A stretch of DNA of 64,000 nt, taken from NCBI GenBank assembly GCA_026545765.1, contig CM048840.1, positions 51,646,580 through 51,710,579 on the forward strand, written 5' to 3'. Source of the DNA: Plantago major (taxonomy: Eukaryota > Streptophyta > Magnoliopsida > Lamiales > Plantaginaceae). The translations under genes and the position numbers were made by a program. Below the pieces are notes generated by a model. The model saw only the letters and a program-made list of their open reading frames with translations, was not told the origin of the DNA and ran no database searches. The stretch's first letter is position 1, and each line of letters starts with the position of its first letter. Positions 46,600 to 57,138 of this stretch are shown in pieces.

Positions 46600-47867
46600 A
46601 AAGTAATACGCACTCCTTTGTGGATGACTACTCCAGGTTCTGTTGGTTATACCCCCTCTGTGTTAAATCTGATTTCATGGATGTGTTCATTCAATTTCGC
46701 AAGTTGGTTGAAAATCAATTTGACAAAAAGATTAAAATTTTCCAGAGTGATGGAGGAATCAAATTTACAAATAACAGGCTTAAGGATATATTTCTCGATT
46801 GTGGCATTCGCCATATTATGTCATGTCCTTATACGCCTGCTTAGAATGGTCGAGCGGAGCGTAAACATCGTCATATCACAGAAACTGGCCTTGCCATGAT
46901 GTTTAACTCCTCGACCCCTTTACATTTCTGGGTGGATGCCTTCTATACTGCTGTATACACAATTAATAGGCTTCCTTCCAAAGTTTTGGAGGGAAAACGT
47001 CCATTTGAGCTATTAGTTGGGGCCGCACCTTCTTACGAGAATTTTCATCCTTTTGGGTGTCGTGTGTATCCTTGTCTACGAGATTATGCTTCAAATAAAT
47101 TTTCTCCTCGTAGCTTGCCCTGCATTTTTCTCGGTCACAGCCCCCAACATAAAGGTTTTCGTTGTCTCGAGCCATCAACATCCAAGGTCTATATTACTCG
47201 TCATGCTCGTTTTGATGAATTATATTTTCCATTTCCGGAAAACCGGGCCTCAAATTCTGAAAATCAGTTAGAATATGCTTGTTTTTTGGACACTCAGACC
47301 ACTGAACAAAATACCAAACCATCCAACTCATTACATGATAATGTTATGCCAACTACTGGAGCATGCCAACTTTGACCCTCAGGTCCAAATTCTGATACAA
47401 CACCTGCTCCATCTACTATACACACTCATCCACATTCTCCCGACCCAACTCCACCACAAAGCCCTCTCAACCAACACACACCTGACCCTATATCCCCTCC
47501 ACCTCCTGGCCCATCCGCACAGCCTCCACCCCGACCTGTTCCCAACATTACTACTCGGTCTCAGAACGGCTATTTTCGGCCTAAAGATTTTGCTCCGGAT
47601 TTTATCATGACAGGTCTTGCGACCGTTGTAAATTCATCGGAACCCAAAGGTTTCAAATCTGCCCAAAAATCTCCTCATTGGGTTGCGGCCATGGATGAGG
47701 AGATTCGTGCTCTTCACACCAATCACACTTGGGAATTAGTTCCTCGCCCCTCTGGAACTAATATTGTTGGATCAAAATGGGTATATCGCACAAAGTATCT
47801 CTCAGATGGATCTATTGATCATTACAAGGCTCGATTGGTTGCTCAGGGCTTCATGATGAGACCATAA
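46600..47867 (+). pseudogene. Copia pol fragment E0 (integrase core to start of reverse transcriptase)
   Basis: Integrase part: FVDDYSRFCWLYPLCVKSDF, QSDGGIKFTNNRLKDIF, CPYTPA then TAG (46842-46844) where Gln is usual, NGRAERKHRHITETGLAM, FGCRVYPCLRDYASNKFSPR. After a frame change the reverse transcriptase begins HWVAAMDEEIRALHTNHTWE, SKWVYRTKYLSDGSIDHYKA, RLVAQGF and stops abruptly near 47850. Both ends are truncated; no LTR of its own is seen. A different Copia lineage from E1-E3. Confidence 0.8.
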
Positions 47868-47912
47868 TTTAGAAGTTCATCATGTCTTTTTTACCGTGTT
47901 TTTGTAAAGCTT
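47868..47912. other. Short flank between E0 and the E1 LTR
   Basis: Includes AGCTT (47908-47912), the candidate left copy of the E1 5-bp duplication. The right copy would lie outside the window. Confidence 0.3.
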
Positions 47913-48273
47913 TGTTAGTATTTGTTAGGAATATCTGTTTAGATTTTGATTAGCAATCTAATGACTTATCTTAGTTCAGAAAGGTGCTTAGTACTCTTAT
48001 TCTACTTGAACACTGTAAAAGAGGAAAATCACTGAGTATGTTAGTCTAGCAAATCTTGTATAGGATGTTAGGTCTCTGAATGTAATTTTTATATCTTTGA
48101 AGAAGACCAAGAAGAAGGCATCCGGCAGAAAAGTTCAACAAATTTGAGGATTTGAAGACTGCACGAGTTTGCTGAAGACGAAGGAAATTGGTATCATCAA
48201 ATACCTATGTCCAGATATCTTGAAGAAACAAGTGTTTTTCAATAAACAGGTTTCACAAAAGATATCTGAAAAC

Positions 48274-48785
48274 TAGGGGTGTGCAAACAATCCGCCCGAC
48301 CGACTCGTCCGCACAAACCGCCCGCATCTCACCCACACCCGCCGATTAATTTATTTTTTTTTAATTATGCGGGTTAAATTTTGTATAACCCGCCAACTGG
48401 TGGGTGGGTTGGTTGGGTGCAAACCGCAACCCACCCGCCATATTGTTTACATAACAAAAAATGTATATATATTAAAGAAATTAATTGTCATTTAAATGAA
48501 TATATAGAAAGTAAAGCTAGGGTTATTTCATGTATAAACTAAGAAACTACATAAGTGAAAATGGTACTTCATCATTTTACTTGCTTTCAAAATATTTTGT
48601 TAATTTGATGGATATGTTGATGTAGTAATCTACCCGCCAACCCACCCGCCATTGTTATCACCCGAACCGCCGCGGGTTGAAAAATCATTCTATCCGTCTT
48701 GGGTCGGACAAATAATCACCCGCCATAGGTGGGTTGGTTTGATTTTTCGTAAATACCCGCCAATACCCGCCCGCACTCACCCCTA
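48274..48785. mobile_element. hAT-type MITE inserted in the E1 LTR
   Basis: 512 bp beginning TAGGGGTGTGCAAAC and ending CACTCACCCCTA, flanked by 8-bp copies CTGAAAAC (48266-48273) and CTGAGAAC (48786-48793, one mismatch). The sister LTRs lack it at that site. 8-bp duplication and TAGGGGTG ends are typical of hAT non-autonomous elements. The interior is rich in CCCGCC. Confidence 0.85.
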
Positions 48786-49547
48786 CTGAGAACACAAGGT
48801 TTCTGAATGAGGAAAAGTGCCCACAGAGACCTACACTCAGATACCTTGGACAAAACTTTGTTGCCTAGAAACAATGTTTTGATAAAGTATTTGGAGATGT
48901 GATAGTTTCTTGAAAAGGAGATGTAATGCTTCAGAAAGCATGCATAGTTTCGTTGGCACTACAGGACAAAAATAGTACAATGCATTTAATGTGCAGACAG
49001 AGACATCTGAACAAAAGAGGAAATCTCTAAAAAGAGACAACGTCTTCTGCAGTACTATTTACATATATCAATAGTTTGAATTTCATTGAGCTTAACGGAT
49101 ACTATTCAAACGACATGATTTTCAACTATAAATATCAACACTTAGAATGCTTGAAATACACACTGAACTCACTGAAAATACCAAGCTTCTCTGATAATAC
49201 AACTAGTGGTATCTTTCTATCAAGCATACAAGCCTTTTGCTTACTTACTTTTCAGCTTACAGTTCCGACTAAGCTCTTGAATTCTAAGTAGCACGAAAGT
49301 TCTAAGTGTCCTGATCCTTAACAAGCATTGCTATCTGTGAAGGAGTTGAATCAAAAGATCAAGTATCTGAGATTCATTCTCTAGAACATTTACCATAGAC
49401 TTGGGTCAGTAAAGAACATATCACCACACATTGTGAAGTGTGTTAAGTGACTCTCGTTCAAGAGGTAGTGTTACATAACTGTAGAAGTTATTAATCTACC
49501 AATCAGACAAACTCTTCTTAACCAACACCATACACGGCGTGGAGTAC

Positions 49548-49712
49548 ATGAAGTACTTAGTTTGGAAAACTAAGGAATAACTCCAAGGTTACTGAGCATA
49601 GGAAGTACTTAGTTTGGGAAACTAAGGAACAACTCAAAGGTTTCTGAGTATAGGAAGCACTTGGCTGGAAGCCGGGGAATAACTCAGGGGGAACACTTGG
49701 TTGGGAACCTAG
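49548..49712. repeat. Tandem 52-bp hairpin units in LTR U3
   Basis: Four units begin GAAGTACTTAGTTTGG, GAAGTACTTAGTTTGGG, GAAGCACTTGGCTGG, GAACACTTGGTTGGG. Each contains a short stem: CTTAGTTT/AAACTAAG, the same again, CTTGGCT/AGCCGGG, ACTTGGTT/AACCTAGT. The equivalent arrays are at 63236-63402 and (inverted) 55500-55670. They lie upstream of the LTR TATA box. Confidence 0.75.
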
Positions 49713-49989
49713 TGTATTTAGGAATCGAGATAAGATATTTGTAAGGTGAACTCAATTATCTGTCTTAGTGGATTCTAGTCTGAGAAAGGCCGAAGTGGAT
49801 TAGTTGAAGGATTACGGCACCTTCAGATACCACTATAAAAAGACGTGTTATTTACTTCCAGCAATTTACTTATTGTTCTCTTTATCCTGCTAAGTATTTA
49901 AACACATTATATCTTGCTGAGCACGTGCACTTATCACAGAAAAGTCTTCCGCTCTCTGATTATAAGTATCAGATATCTTCACACATCGG

Positions 49990-50461
49990 AAGATGCCAAG
50001 AGAAATCGACTGAATGGTCAGGCTCGTAATATCATCATACTTTCCACTCTAGAGCACATACGATTAGGTAACTGTGGTGCAAAATGAAAAGTGGGCCTGC
50101 AATCGATTGAAGAAATCAGTAAACCGAGAAAACAAAGGAAAATAAGTTCGAAGTTTTGAAGCTCAAATTCCAAAACTTTAAACAAGGTCCCACAGAGACT
50201 CTTGAAGAACTAGATTTCCGGTGTACGACATTGATGAGTGAAATGGCTGCACTTGGTGAAAGTGAGAGATACTCTAACTCTGAAAAGGTTAAGACTATCG
50301 TGAGAAACTTGAATCAAAACTGGGAACATACTCAATACTTTTATTTCAACCAAAGAATGCCAAATATCACTCCAGTAGAACTCTTTTCTCACTTAGCTAC
50401 TGTCAACTATGAAACTACTCAGAGAGGACAAGTGATTGCTGAGAAAGTTCACAATCTCTGA
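49990..50461 (+). pseudogene. E1 gag fragment
   Basis: A middle section of a Copia gag (UBN2-type): NGQARNIII and STLEHIRLGNC before 50150, then LKFQNFKQGPTETLEELDFR and NLNQNWEHTQYFYFNQ. The N-terminus, zinc knuckle and protease are deleted; at about 50462 the sequence jumps into the pre-integrase region. Nucleocapsid function is lost. Confidence 0.7.
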
Positions 50462-50469
50462 AGCTTGGA

Positions 50470-53400
50470 GCTCTTACAATCTCAAAAGTACTACATATAG
50501 AGGGATTGAAATATAATCTCCTAAGCATGAGCCAATTGGTAGACAAAGGGTACACTGTAAAGATCAAGTCAAAACTATGAAAATTAATTGACAATGAGTC
50601 AATGCAGACAGTCTTGGTTGCTAGGCGGAAAGGAAATCTCTATGTTGCTGACTGGGCATCTGTCACAACTGAAGAATGTCTCATGGTGTGTCAATCTGGC
50701 CACACTGAAGAAAATTGTCTATGGCATAAAAGAATGAGTCACTTGAACTTCAAAACTCTGAACAAGCTAGCCAAGAAAGAGTTGGTGGTTGGATTACCCA
50801 AAATGTCATACAAAAAAGATGGTGTATGCTCAGCTTGCCAAATGGGGAAACAATCCCAAACACTTTCAAGTCTAAAACTAAACACTCCAATGAAAGGCCA
50901 CTGCAAATCTTACATATGGATCTTTTTGAATCCTCTGTAACTAGCTATGCAGGAAAGAAGTATGGTCTGGTTGTTGTTGATGATTACTCAAGATTCACTT
51001 GGGTTGTTTTTCTTAAACAAAAATCTGATGCAAGGATTGAAATACTCAACTTGCTGAATAAGCTTGAAGTCATGAAAAATGACAAGGTATCTGTAATCAG
51101 AATAGACCATGGTACTGAGTTTGTCAACCAGTACATAAAAGAGTTTTGTACCTGCAAAGGTATACAACATCAACTATCTTCAGTAAGGACACCACAACAA
51201 AATGGTGTTGCTGAAAGAAAGAATAGGACCCTAAAAGAAGCAGCAAGAACAATGCTTGCTGACACTGAAATAAGTGAAATCTATTGGGTTGAAGCTGTTA
51301 ACACAGCTTGCTACACTCAAAATAGATGTTTGATCAATAAACACCATGACAAAACTCCTTATGAACTTTTGATTGGTAGACCCCCTAGTATCAAACATCT
51401 AAAGGTGTTTGGTTGCAGATGTTTTGTTCTTAACAATGGAAAAGAATAATTGAGAACATTTCAACCAAAGGCAGATGAAGGAGTATTTCTTGGTTATTCT
51501 CTGAATAGCAAAGCCTACAGAATCTACAACAAAAGAATGCAAAAGATTGAAGAATCTGTTCATGTAGTTTTCTATTAAGGAAACAAGAAAGTACCCTTGA
51601 ATGAAGAACTCTTAGATAGGTTCAAAGAGCTAATGATTAAAGATTCTGAAGAAGAATCCTCCAAAGGAAGCAATTCTATCATTCACTTAGAAGATGACTC
51701 TGACGATGAAAAGCAACCATTTCTTAGTAACAACCAGATGACTCTAAGACATGATGAAGAATTTCCAATGAGAACTCCAGAAATGGAACAGGTTACTGAG
51801 AATCTTCATCATGAAGAGGTTTCTGAGATGAGATTGCTGAAAATTCAATCCCAGATATCTCTAACACTGAAAAAGTGTCAGATATCTATGGCATTTCCCG
51901 TGTGCCAGATATCTCAGATACTGAACAAGTATCTTGTGAGGATCATAATGATTCACATTCAGATCAAAATGATATCAATCCTACTAGTTCAAAACCCATT
52001 ATAAAATGGATAAGAGATCATCCTGCCAAGGATGTGATTGGTCCTTTAGACCAAGGGGTTAGAACTAGGAGAGCAATTGTTGGAAATGCAGATTCTCTCT
52101 ATGGATGTTTCATCTCAAACATTGAACCTAAAACTATAGAAGAAGCATTGAAGGATCAAGACTGGATCTCTGCAATGAAAGAAGAGTTGGATCAATTTGA
52201 GAGAAACAAAGTCTGGAAACTGGTTCTATTTTTTGATGGAATATCTGTAATTGGAACCAAGTGGGTTTTCAGGAACAAAATGAATGAGTCCGGTGAAATA
52301 ACCAGAAACAAAGCAAGGTTGGTTGCCAATGGATTCACCCAGACTGAAGGACTAGATTTTGATGAGTCATATGCTCCAGTTGAAAGATGGGATGCAATTA
52401 GACTATTTCTAGCCTTTGCAGCTCATAATGACTTTAGAGTTTATTAAATGGATGTGAAAAGTGCATTTCTAAACGGTGAACTTGCTGAGGAAGTCTATGT
52501 TGAACAACCACCAGGCTTTGAAGTTTCCACAGAAAGTAGAATGGTCTATAAGCTTCAGAAAGCTCTGTATGGACTGAAACAGGCTCCAAGAGCATGGTAT
52601 GATACTTTAGCCAAATACTTGCTGGAAAGTGGCTTCAAGAAAGGAGATGTTGATAAAACACTCTTTACTTTGAACCATGAAGGGAAACTACTTTTAGTTC
52701 AAGTATATGTCGATGACATTATATTTGGATCTAAAGACAAGCAACTTTGTGAACACTTTGCTAAGCTCATGAAAAGTAAATTTGAGATGAGCATGATGGG
52801 AGAATTGAACTACTTCCTAGGGTTGCAAGTAAAGAACCTCAATGATGGAATATTCATCAGTCAAACAAAGTATGCAAAAGATATGCTCAACAAGTTTAAT
52901 CTAAAACCTTCTGAAAAGAATGCTAAGATACCAATGAGCATTAGAACCAAAATGACCTATACTGAATCTGACAAGAGTGTTGAAGAACACTAGTATAGGA
53001 AATTGATTGGGTCTCTACTGTACCTCACTACAAGTAGACCTGACATTCAATATGTAGTTGGAGTGTGTGCTAGATTTCAGACAAATCCGATGCAATCACA
53101 CTACAACATTACTATGAAAATATTAAGGTATGTAAAGGGTACGTAGAAGATGGATTGTGGTATCCAAAAGACAGTGGATTTAGTTTAGTTGGCTATTCTG
53201 ATGTTGACTATGCTGGATCATTGCTTGATAGAAAAAGCACCTCAGGAACTTGTCAATTTGTTGGTGCCAGATTAATATCATGGTTCAGCAAGAAACAAAA
53301 CTCAATTGCCACATCTACCACAAAGGCTGAATATATTGCTGCTGGGTGTTGTGCTTCACAGATATTGTGGATACAACAACAACTCAGAGACTATGAGATC

Positions 53401-53670
53401 AATGAAGAGAAAACTCCTATTTTCAGTGACAACACAAGTGCTTTTGCCATAACTCAGAATCCTAAGTTTCATGCAAGAACAAAGCACATTGATGTTAGAC
53501 ACCACTTCATTAGAGACCATGTTGAAAAAGGCAATATAGAGATACTCAAAATTGGTACTGAAGACCAACTTGCAGATATCTTTACAAAGCCTTTGCAAGA
53601 AAGAAAGTTCTTAACCTTGAGACATAGTCTTGGGTTAATGGAGCTACCGAAGGAACTGAAAAAGTTGTAA
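50470..53670 (+). pseudogene. E1 Copia pol: integrase, reverse transcriptase, RNase H
   Basis: Order: pre-integrase (CLWHKRMSHLNFKTLNKLAK, CSACQMGKQ), integrase (ILHMDLF, VVDDYSRFTWVVFLKQK, RIDHGTEF, QQNGVAERKNR, giving D-D-E), linker, reverse transcriptase ([57 protein letters not shown], catalytic YVDDIIFGS near 52710), RNase H (YSDVDYAGSLLDRKSTSGTC, ADIFTKPLQ). Integrase-before-RT order defines Ty1/Copia. In-frame stops: TGA at 50578, TAA at 51447, 51577 and 52445, TAG at 52991; a frame change near 53140. Non-functional. Confidence 0.9.
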
Positions 53671-53671
53671 T

Positions 53672-53940
53672 CTCTGAGTCCGAAACTCAGAAGGGAGAAA
53701 GATATCTGGAGCGGGTATTCATATATCTAAGGCAAAAAGGTATCTGAGACGGGAACTCATATACTAAAAGGAGCTAAAAGTGTGAGTGAGACAGGAACCA
53801 AGTATGATTAAGAAGGGAAAAGAAGAGATAAGATATCTGGAACAGGAATCCTGAATATCAAAGGTTAAAGGGTAAAATGGCTATTTGAAGATTTCTGAGA
53901 CAGGCACTCAGAAATCTAGATCACTTAGTGAGGGGGAACA
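53672..53940 (+). repeat. Array of hairpins with purine loops downstream of E1 pol
   Basis: Successive inverted pairs: CTGAG/CTCAG (53674-53690); AGATATCTG/CATATATCT (about 53699-53728); GTATCTGAG/CTCATATAC (about 53740-53765); GATATCTGGA/TCCTGAATATC (about 53831-53860); GATTTCTGAG/CTCAGAAATC, perfect (about 53890-53916). Loops are of the form ACGGGAA or ACAGGAA/ACAGGCA. It ends with a polypurine run GTGAGGGGGAAC (about 53928). Confidence 0.75.
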
Positions 53941-54363
53941 CAAAAGAAGAAAGTAGTACAACTATCCGTAGTCAACTACTCTCTCGTGTTGTGTATTATT
54001 TCCATATTTGTGAAATATATGAACAAATGTATTGTTTGAAGATAAATTCAGAAAATAAAACTGTCCCTTAGTCAAACAGAAGAAATGTGATTTAGATAGC
54101 TACTCGCCAAAGTTTATTAATTTGGCACGATTACATGAAGTGATTGTGATAATTGCTGGAAAAGCAATCCCAACCCTTGATGAAATGGGCGTTTCAGATT
54201 CAACGGCCAAGATTTAATCTCGCTAAAAGTAGTGGACTGTAAAAACAGTTATGGCCCACTAGCATTTAATGCAAAGTAGTTTTCACCCACGACCTTCTGC
54301 ACGTACACAGATCATATGCACAAAATCAATTTGTATGTATATGTCTGTTGAGATTTGCGTTGC

Positions 54364-54375
54364 TATATATATATA
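54364..54375 (+). promoter_or_regulatory. Putative internal TATA box ahead of ORF3
   Basis: TATATATATATA in a normal-composition context, about 190 bp before the ORF3 ATG, followed by an A/C-rich leader (AAAACAACAAAATCTCCC) of plant 5' UTR type. No experimental basis; position and composition only. Confidence 0.4.
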
Positions 54376-54565
54376 GGATTTTGGCAAAAGAATTCACTTT
54401 TGCTCAATCCTACATTTGCACTTGCATAAAAACAACAAAATCTCCCAAATTTCCCTGCAAATCATCACTGCAAACACTGATTCCTACTTAGTTTTTCTGC
54501 AAAGAATCACTAATCTCCTACCTTAATCTCTTTCCGACTTTCAAATTTTTTCACTATTTAAAGAG

Positions 54566-55161
54566 ATGGCTCCAAAACGTGCTCTTACCCAGAAATCCCA
54601 AGCTACTACATCTGGTACTGCTGAAAAGCAAGCACCAGTGCTGGTCATAATAAATGATCGGTTGATTGGAGAGTTCAATCTTGATCGTTGGACCTCAAAT
54701 CACATGATGATTTGGGGAGGTGCCATGATTGAGGAATACCTTGTTGCTGCTATTGAAAACTAAGCTGATAGGAAGTTGATTCTTGGTATGCTTGAAAAGG
54801 CACAAATCAAGGGTTTCCTATCTGCTATTCCCAGTGGAGTTTCTTCACTGGATGTGTTGGAATTTTACAACAATTCCAGGATTATTTCCTGTGTTGCTGA
54901 AGGCACTGAAATAGTGTCTATAAAATCAAAAGTTCAAGGAAAGGACATCCTTTTGAACTTAACAACTCTATGTGAGTTGTTTGAACATCAAAATCTTGGA
55001 AATGATTTTGAAATAAACACCAAGGATGATGATCTCCTTGAAGGTGTGAAGCAACTATACAATGATGTGTGTGATCTTGAAAAATCAGATACACCCATCG
55101 ACTTCAAACTTGCTGACATCAGAACCAGACATCTGTTGGTTCACTGGGATGTGTTGGCATG
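54566..55161 (+). pseudogene. E1 extra ORF (ORF3), N-terminal part
   Basis: Starts MAPKRALTQKSQATTSGTAE, then NDRLIGEFNLDRWTSNHMMI, a TAA (54761-54763, after AIEN, where the frame continues ADRKLILGM), GFLSAIPSGVSSLDVLEFYN, VSIKSKVQGKDILLNLTTLC and TRHLLVHWDVLACI. It resembles the putative plant transposon protein domain found downstream of pol in some plant LTR elements, but I am not certain. Element E2 interrupts it at 55162-55167. Its C-terminal part is presumably what E2 carries at 57139-61730. Confidence 0.6.
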
Positions 55162-55166
55162 CATTC
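55162..55166. repeat. Candidate 5-bp target duplication of E2
   Basis: CATTC immediately outside the E2 LTR end (55167). The matching copy should lie beyond the right edge of the window. Confidence 0.4.
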
Positions 55167-56745
55167 TGTTGGTCCAGATAACGGCAAAGTAAAAGACTAG
55201 GGGGAGGGGGTGAATAGTCTTTTAAAACTTTTGTCGATAAACACAGTTTCTCAGATATCTGATACTTAATTTCAGAGAGTGGAAGACTTTTCTGTGATAA
55301 GTGCACGTGCTCAACAAGATAAATAAAGCAAGTGATAAACTACAGAAAGTAAATAACACAAGTTTTTTTTTATAGTGGTATCTGAAGGTGGCGTAATCCT
55401 TCAACTAATCCACTTCGGCCTTTCTCAGACCTAGAATCCACTAAGACAGATAATTGAGGTAACCTTACAAGTATCTTCTCTAGATTCCTAAATACACTAG
55501 GTTCCCAACCAAGTGTTCCCCCTGAGTTATTCCCCGGCTTTCACAGCCAAGTACTTCCTGTACTCAGAAACCTTTTGAGCTATTCCTTAGTTTCCCAAAC
55601 TAAGTACTTCCTATGCTCAGTAACCTTGGAGTTATTCCTTAGTTTCCCAAACTAAGTACTTCACATACACGCCGATTAAGGTGTTGGTTAAGGTAGTTTG
55701 TCAGGTGAGCTTCTTTAATAACTTGTTCAGTTATTTAGATAGCTCTATGAATCAAGTATACTTAATACACTTTTCAATGTATGGTATCTTGTTCTTTACT
55801 GACCCAAGTCTATGATAAGTGTTCAAGAGAATGAATCTCAGATATGAAATCTTAGTTCAACTCTTTCACAAATAACAATGCTTGTTAAGGATCAGGACAC
55901 TTAGAACTTTTGTGCTACTTAGAATCAAGAGCTTTGGTCGCAACAGAAAGCTTGAAGGTAAGTAGTGTGCTTGAGAGAGCTTGTGAGAGTATTCAATGTA
56001 AGTTCTGTGTTTGTTCTAAGGTGTGTTCTCAAGCAGTCTAAGTGTTGATATTTATAGATGAATTTGAGTGCCGTTTGAATAGTATCCGTTAGGCTTAACT
56101 CAATTTCAAACTATTGATATCTGAGTATAGTACTGTAGTAGGTTTGTCTTCTTCTTCAGAAGCTACCGTTTTTGTTCAGACATTTCTGTCCGCGCATTTA
56201 ATGCACTGTACTATACTTTGTCCTGTAGTGCCAACGGAACTATGCATGCTTTCTGAAGCCTTGCACGTCCTTTTCCAGAGACTATCACAACTCCAGATAC
56301 CACTTGTTAAAAATATATTGTTTTTCCGGAAACATAATCTTTATCCAAGGTATCTGAGTGTAGATATCTGTGGGCACTTTTCCTCGTTTCAGAAACCTTT
56401 TATTTCTCAGATATCTTTTGCAACACCGTTTATTCAAAAATGCTTGTGTCTTCAAGATATCTGGTCATAGGTATCTGAAAAGCCTTTGTCTTCAGCAATC
56501 TTGTGCAGTCTTCAGATCTTCAAAATTTGTTGAACTTTTCCTGCTGAATGCCTTCTTCTTGGTCTTCTTCAGAGAATAAAGATTACATTCAGAGACCTAA
56601 CATCCTATACAAGATTTGCTAGACTATCATACTTAGTGAGTTTCCTCTTTTACAGTGTTCAAGTGAACCAAGAGTACTAACCACCTTTCTGAGCTAAGAT
56701 AAGTCATTAGGTTGCTGATCAAAATCTAAACAGATAATCTTAACA
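55167..56745 (-). mobile_element. 3' LTR of Copia-like element E2 (minus strand)
   Basis: On the minus strand it starts TGTTAAGATTATCTG (56745) directly after a polypurine tract (ATGGGGGAAATT, complement of 56746-56758) and ends CCGTTATCTGGACCAACA (55167). Length 1579 bp; TG...CA ends. Aligns with 62110-63744. Contains the tandem hairpin units and a TATA box (CACTATAAAAA on the minus strand, about 55380). Confidence 0.88.
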
Positions 56746-57138
56746 AATTTCCCCCATTTTGATCAGTCAACGATGACTATCTGACCTATTACAAATCTGG
56801 ATGAGGAAACAATCCATCACTTAATCATTTCTTATGATATTCAATTCGTATAATTAAGTGCAGAAAGTTAACATCAACCAAGTCACAAGGTGTGATCTTT
56901 GCTGACAAGTTATCTTTTATAGAAATTGATATCTGAGAGTAGGTTCATCAGATATGTTATAAAGAAAGTTCATAGATAACTTTAATACAAGATAAAACAA
57001 CATTTCTGCTCAGTCAGCAAGATACAAAATACATAGTCTAAATTAGGAGAACAAGAGTAACCAAGCTCCAAGTAGACATCCTAATAAACTAGTCTTCAAT
57101 TCTTCAACACGTCAAGTCTTCAAAAGCAGTTCCATGGA

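Larger units (their letters stand above)
47913..49985 (+). mobile_element. 5' LTR of Copia-like element E1 (3' end deleted)
   Basis: Starts TGTTAGTATTTGTTAGGAAT and aligns along its length with the complete LTR at 62110-63744 and the inverted one at 55167-56745. It contains a 512-bp MITE insertion (48274-48785), tandem hairpin units (49548-49712) and a TATA box (CTATAAAAA near 49830). About 130 bp of the 3' end, the primer-binding site and the start of gag are missing: sequence jumps from AGATATCTTCAC (about 49985) into gag. Confidence 0.8.
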
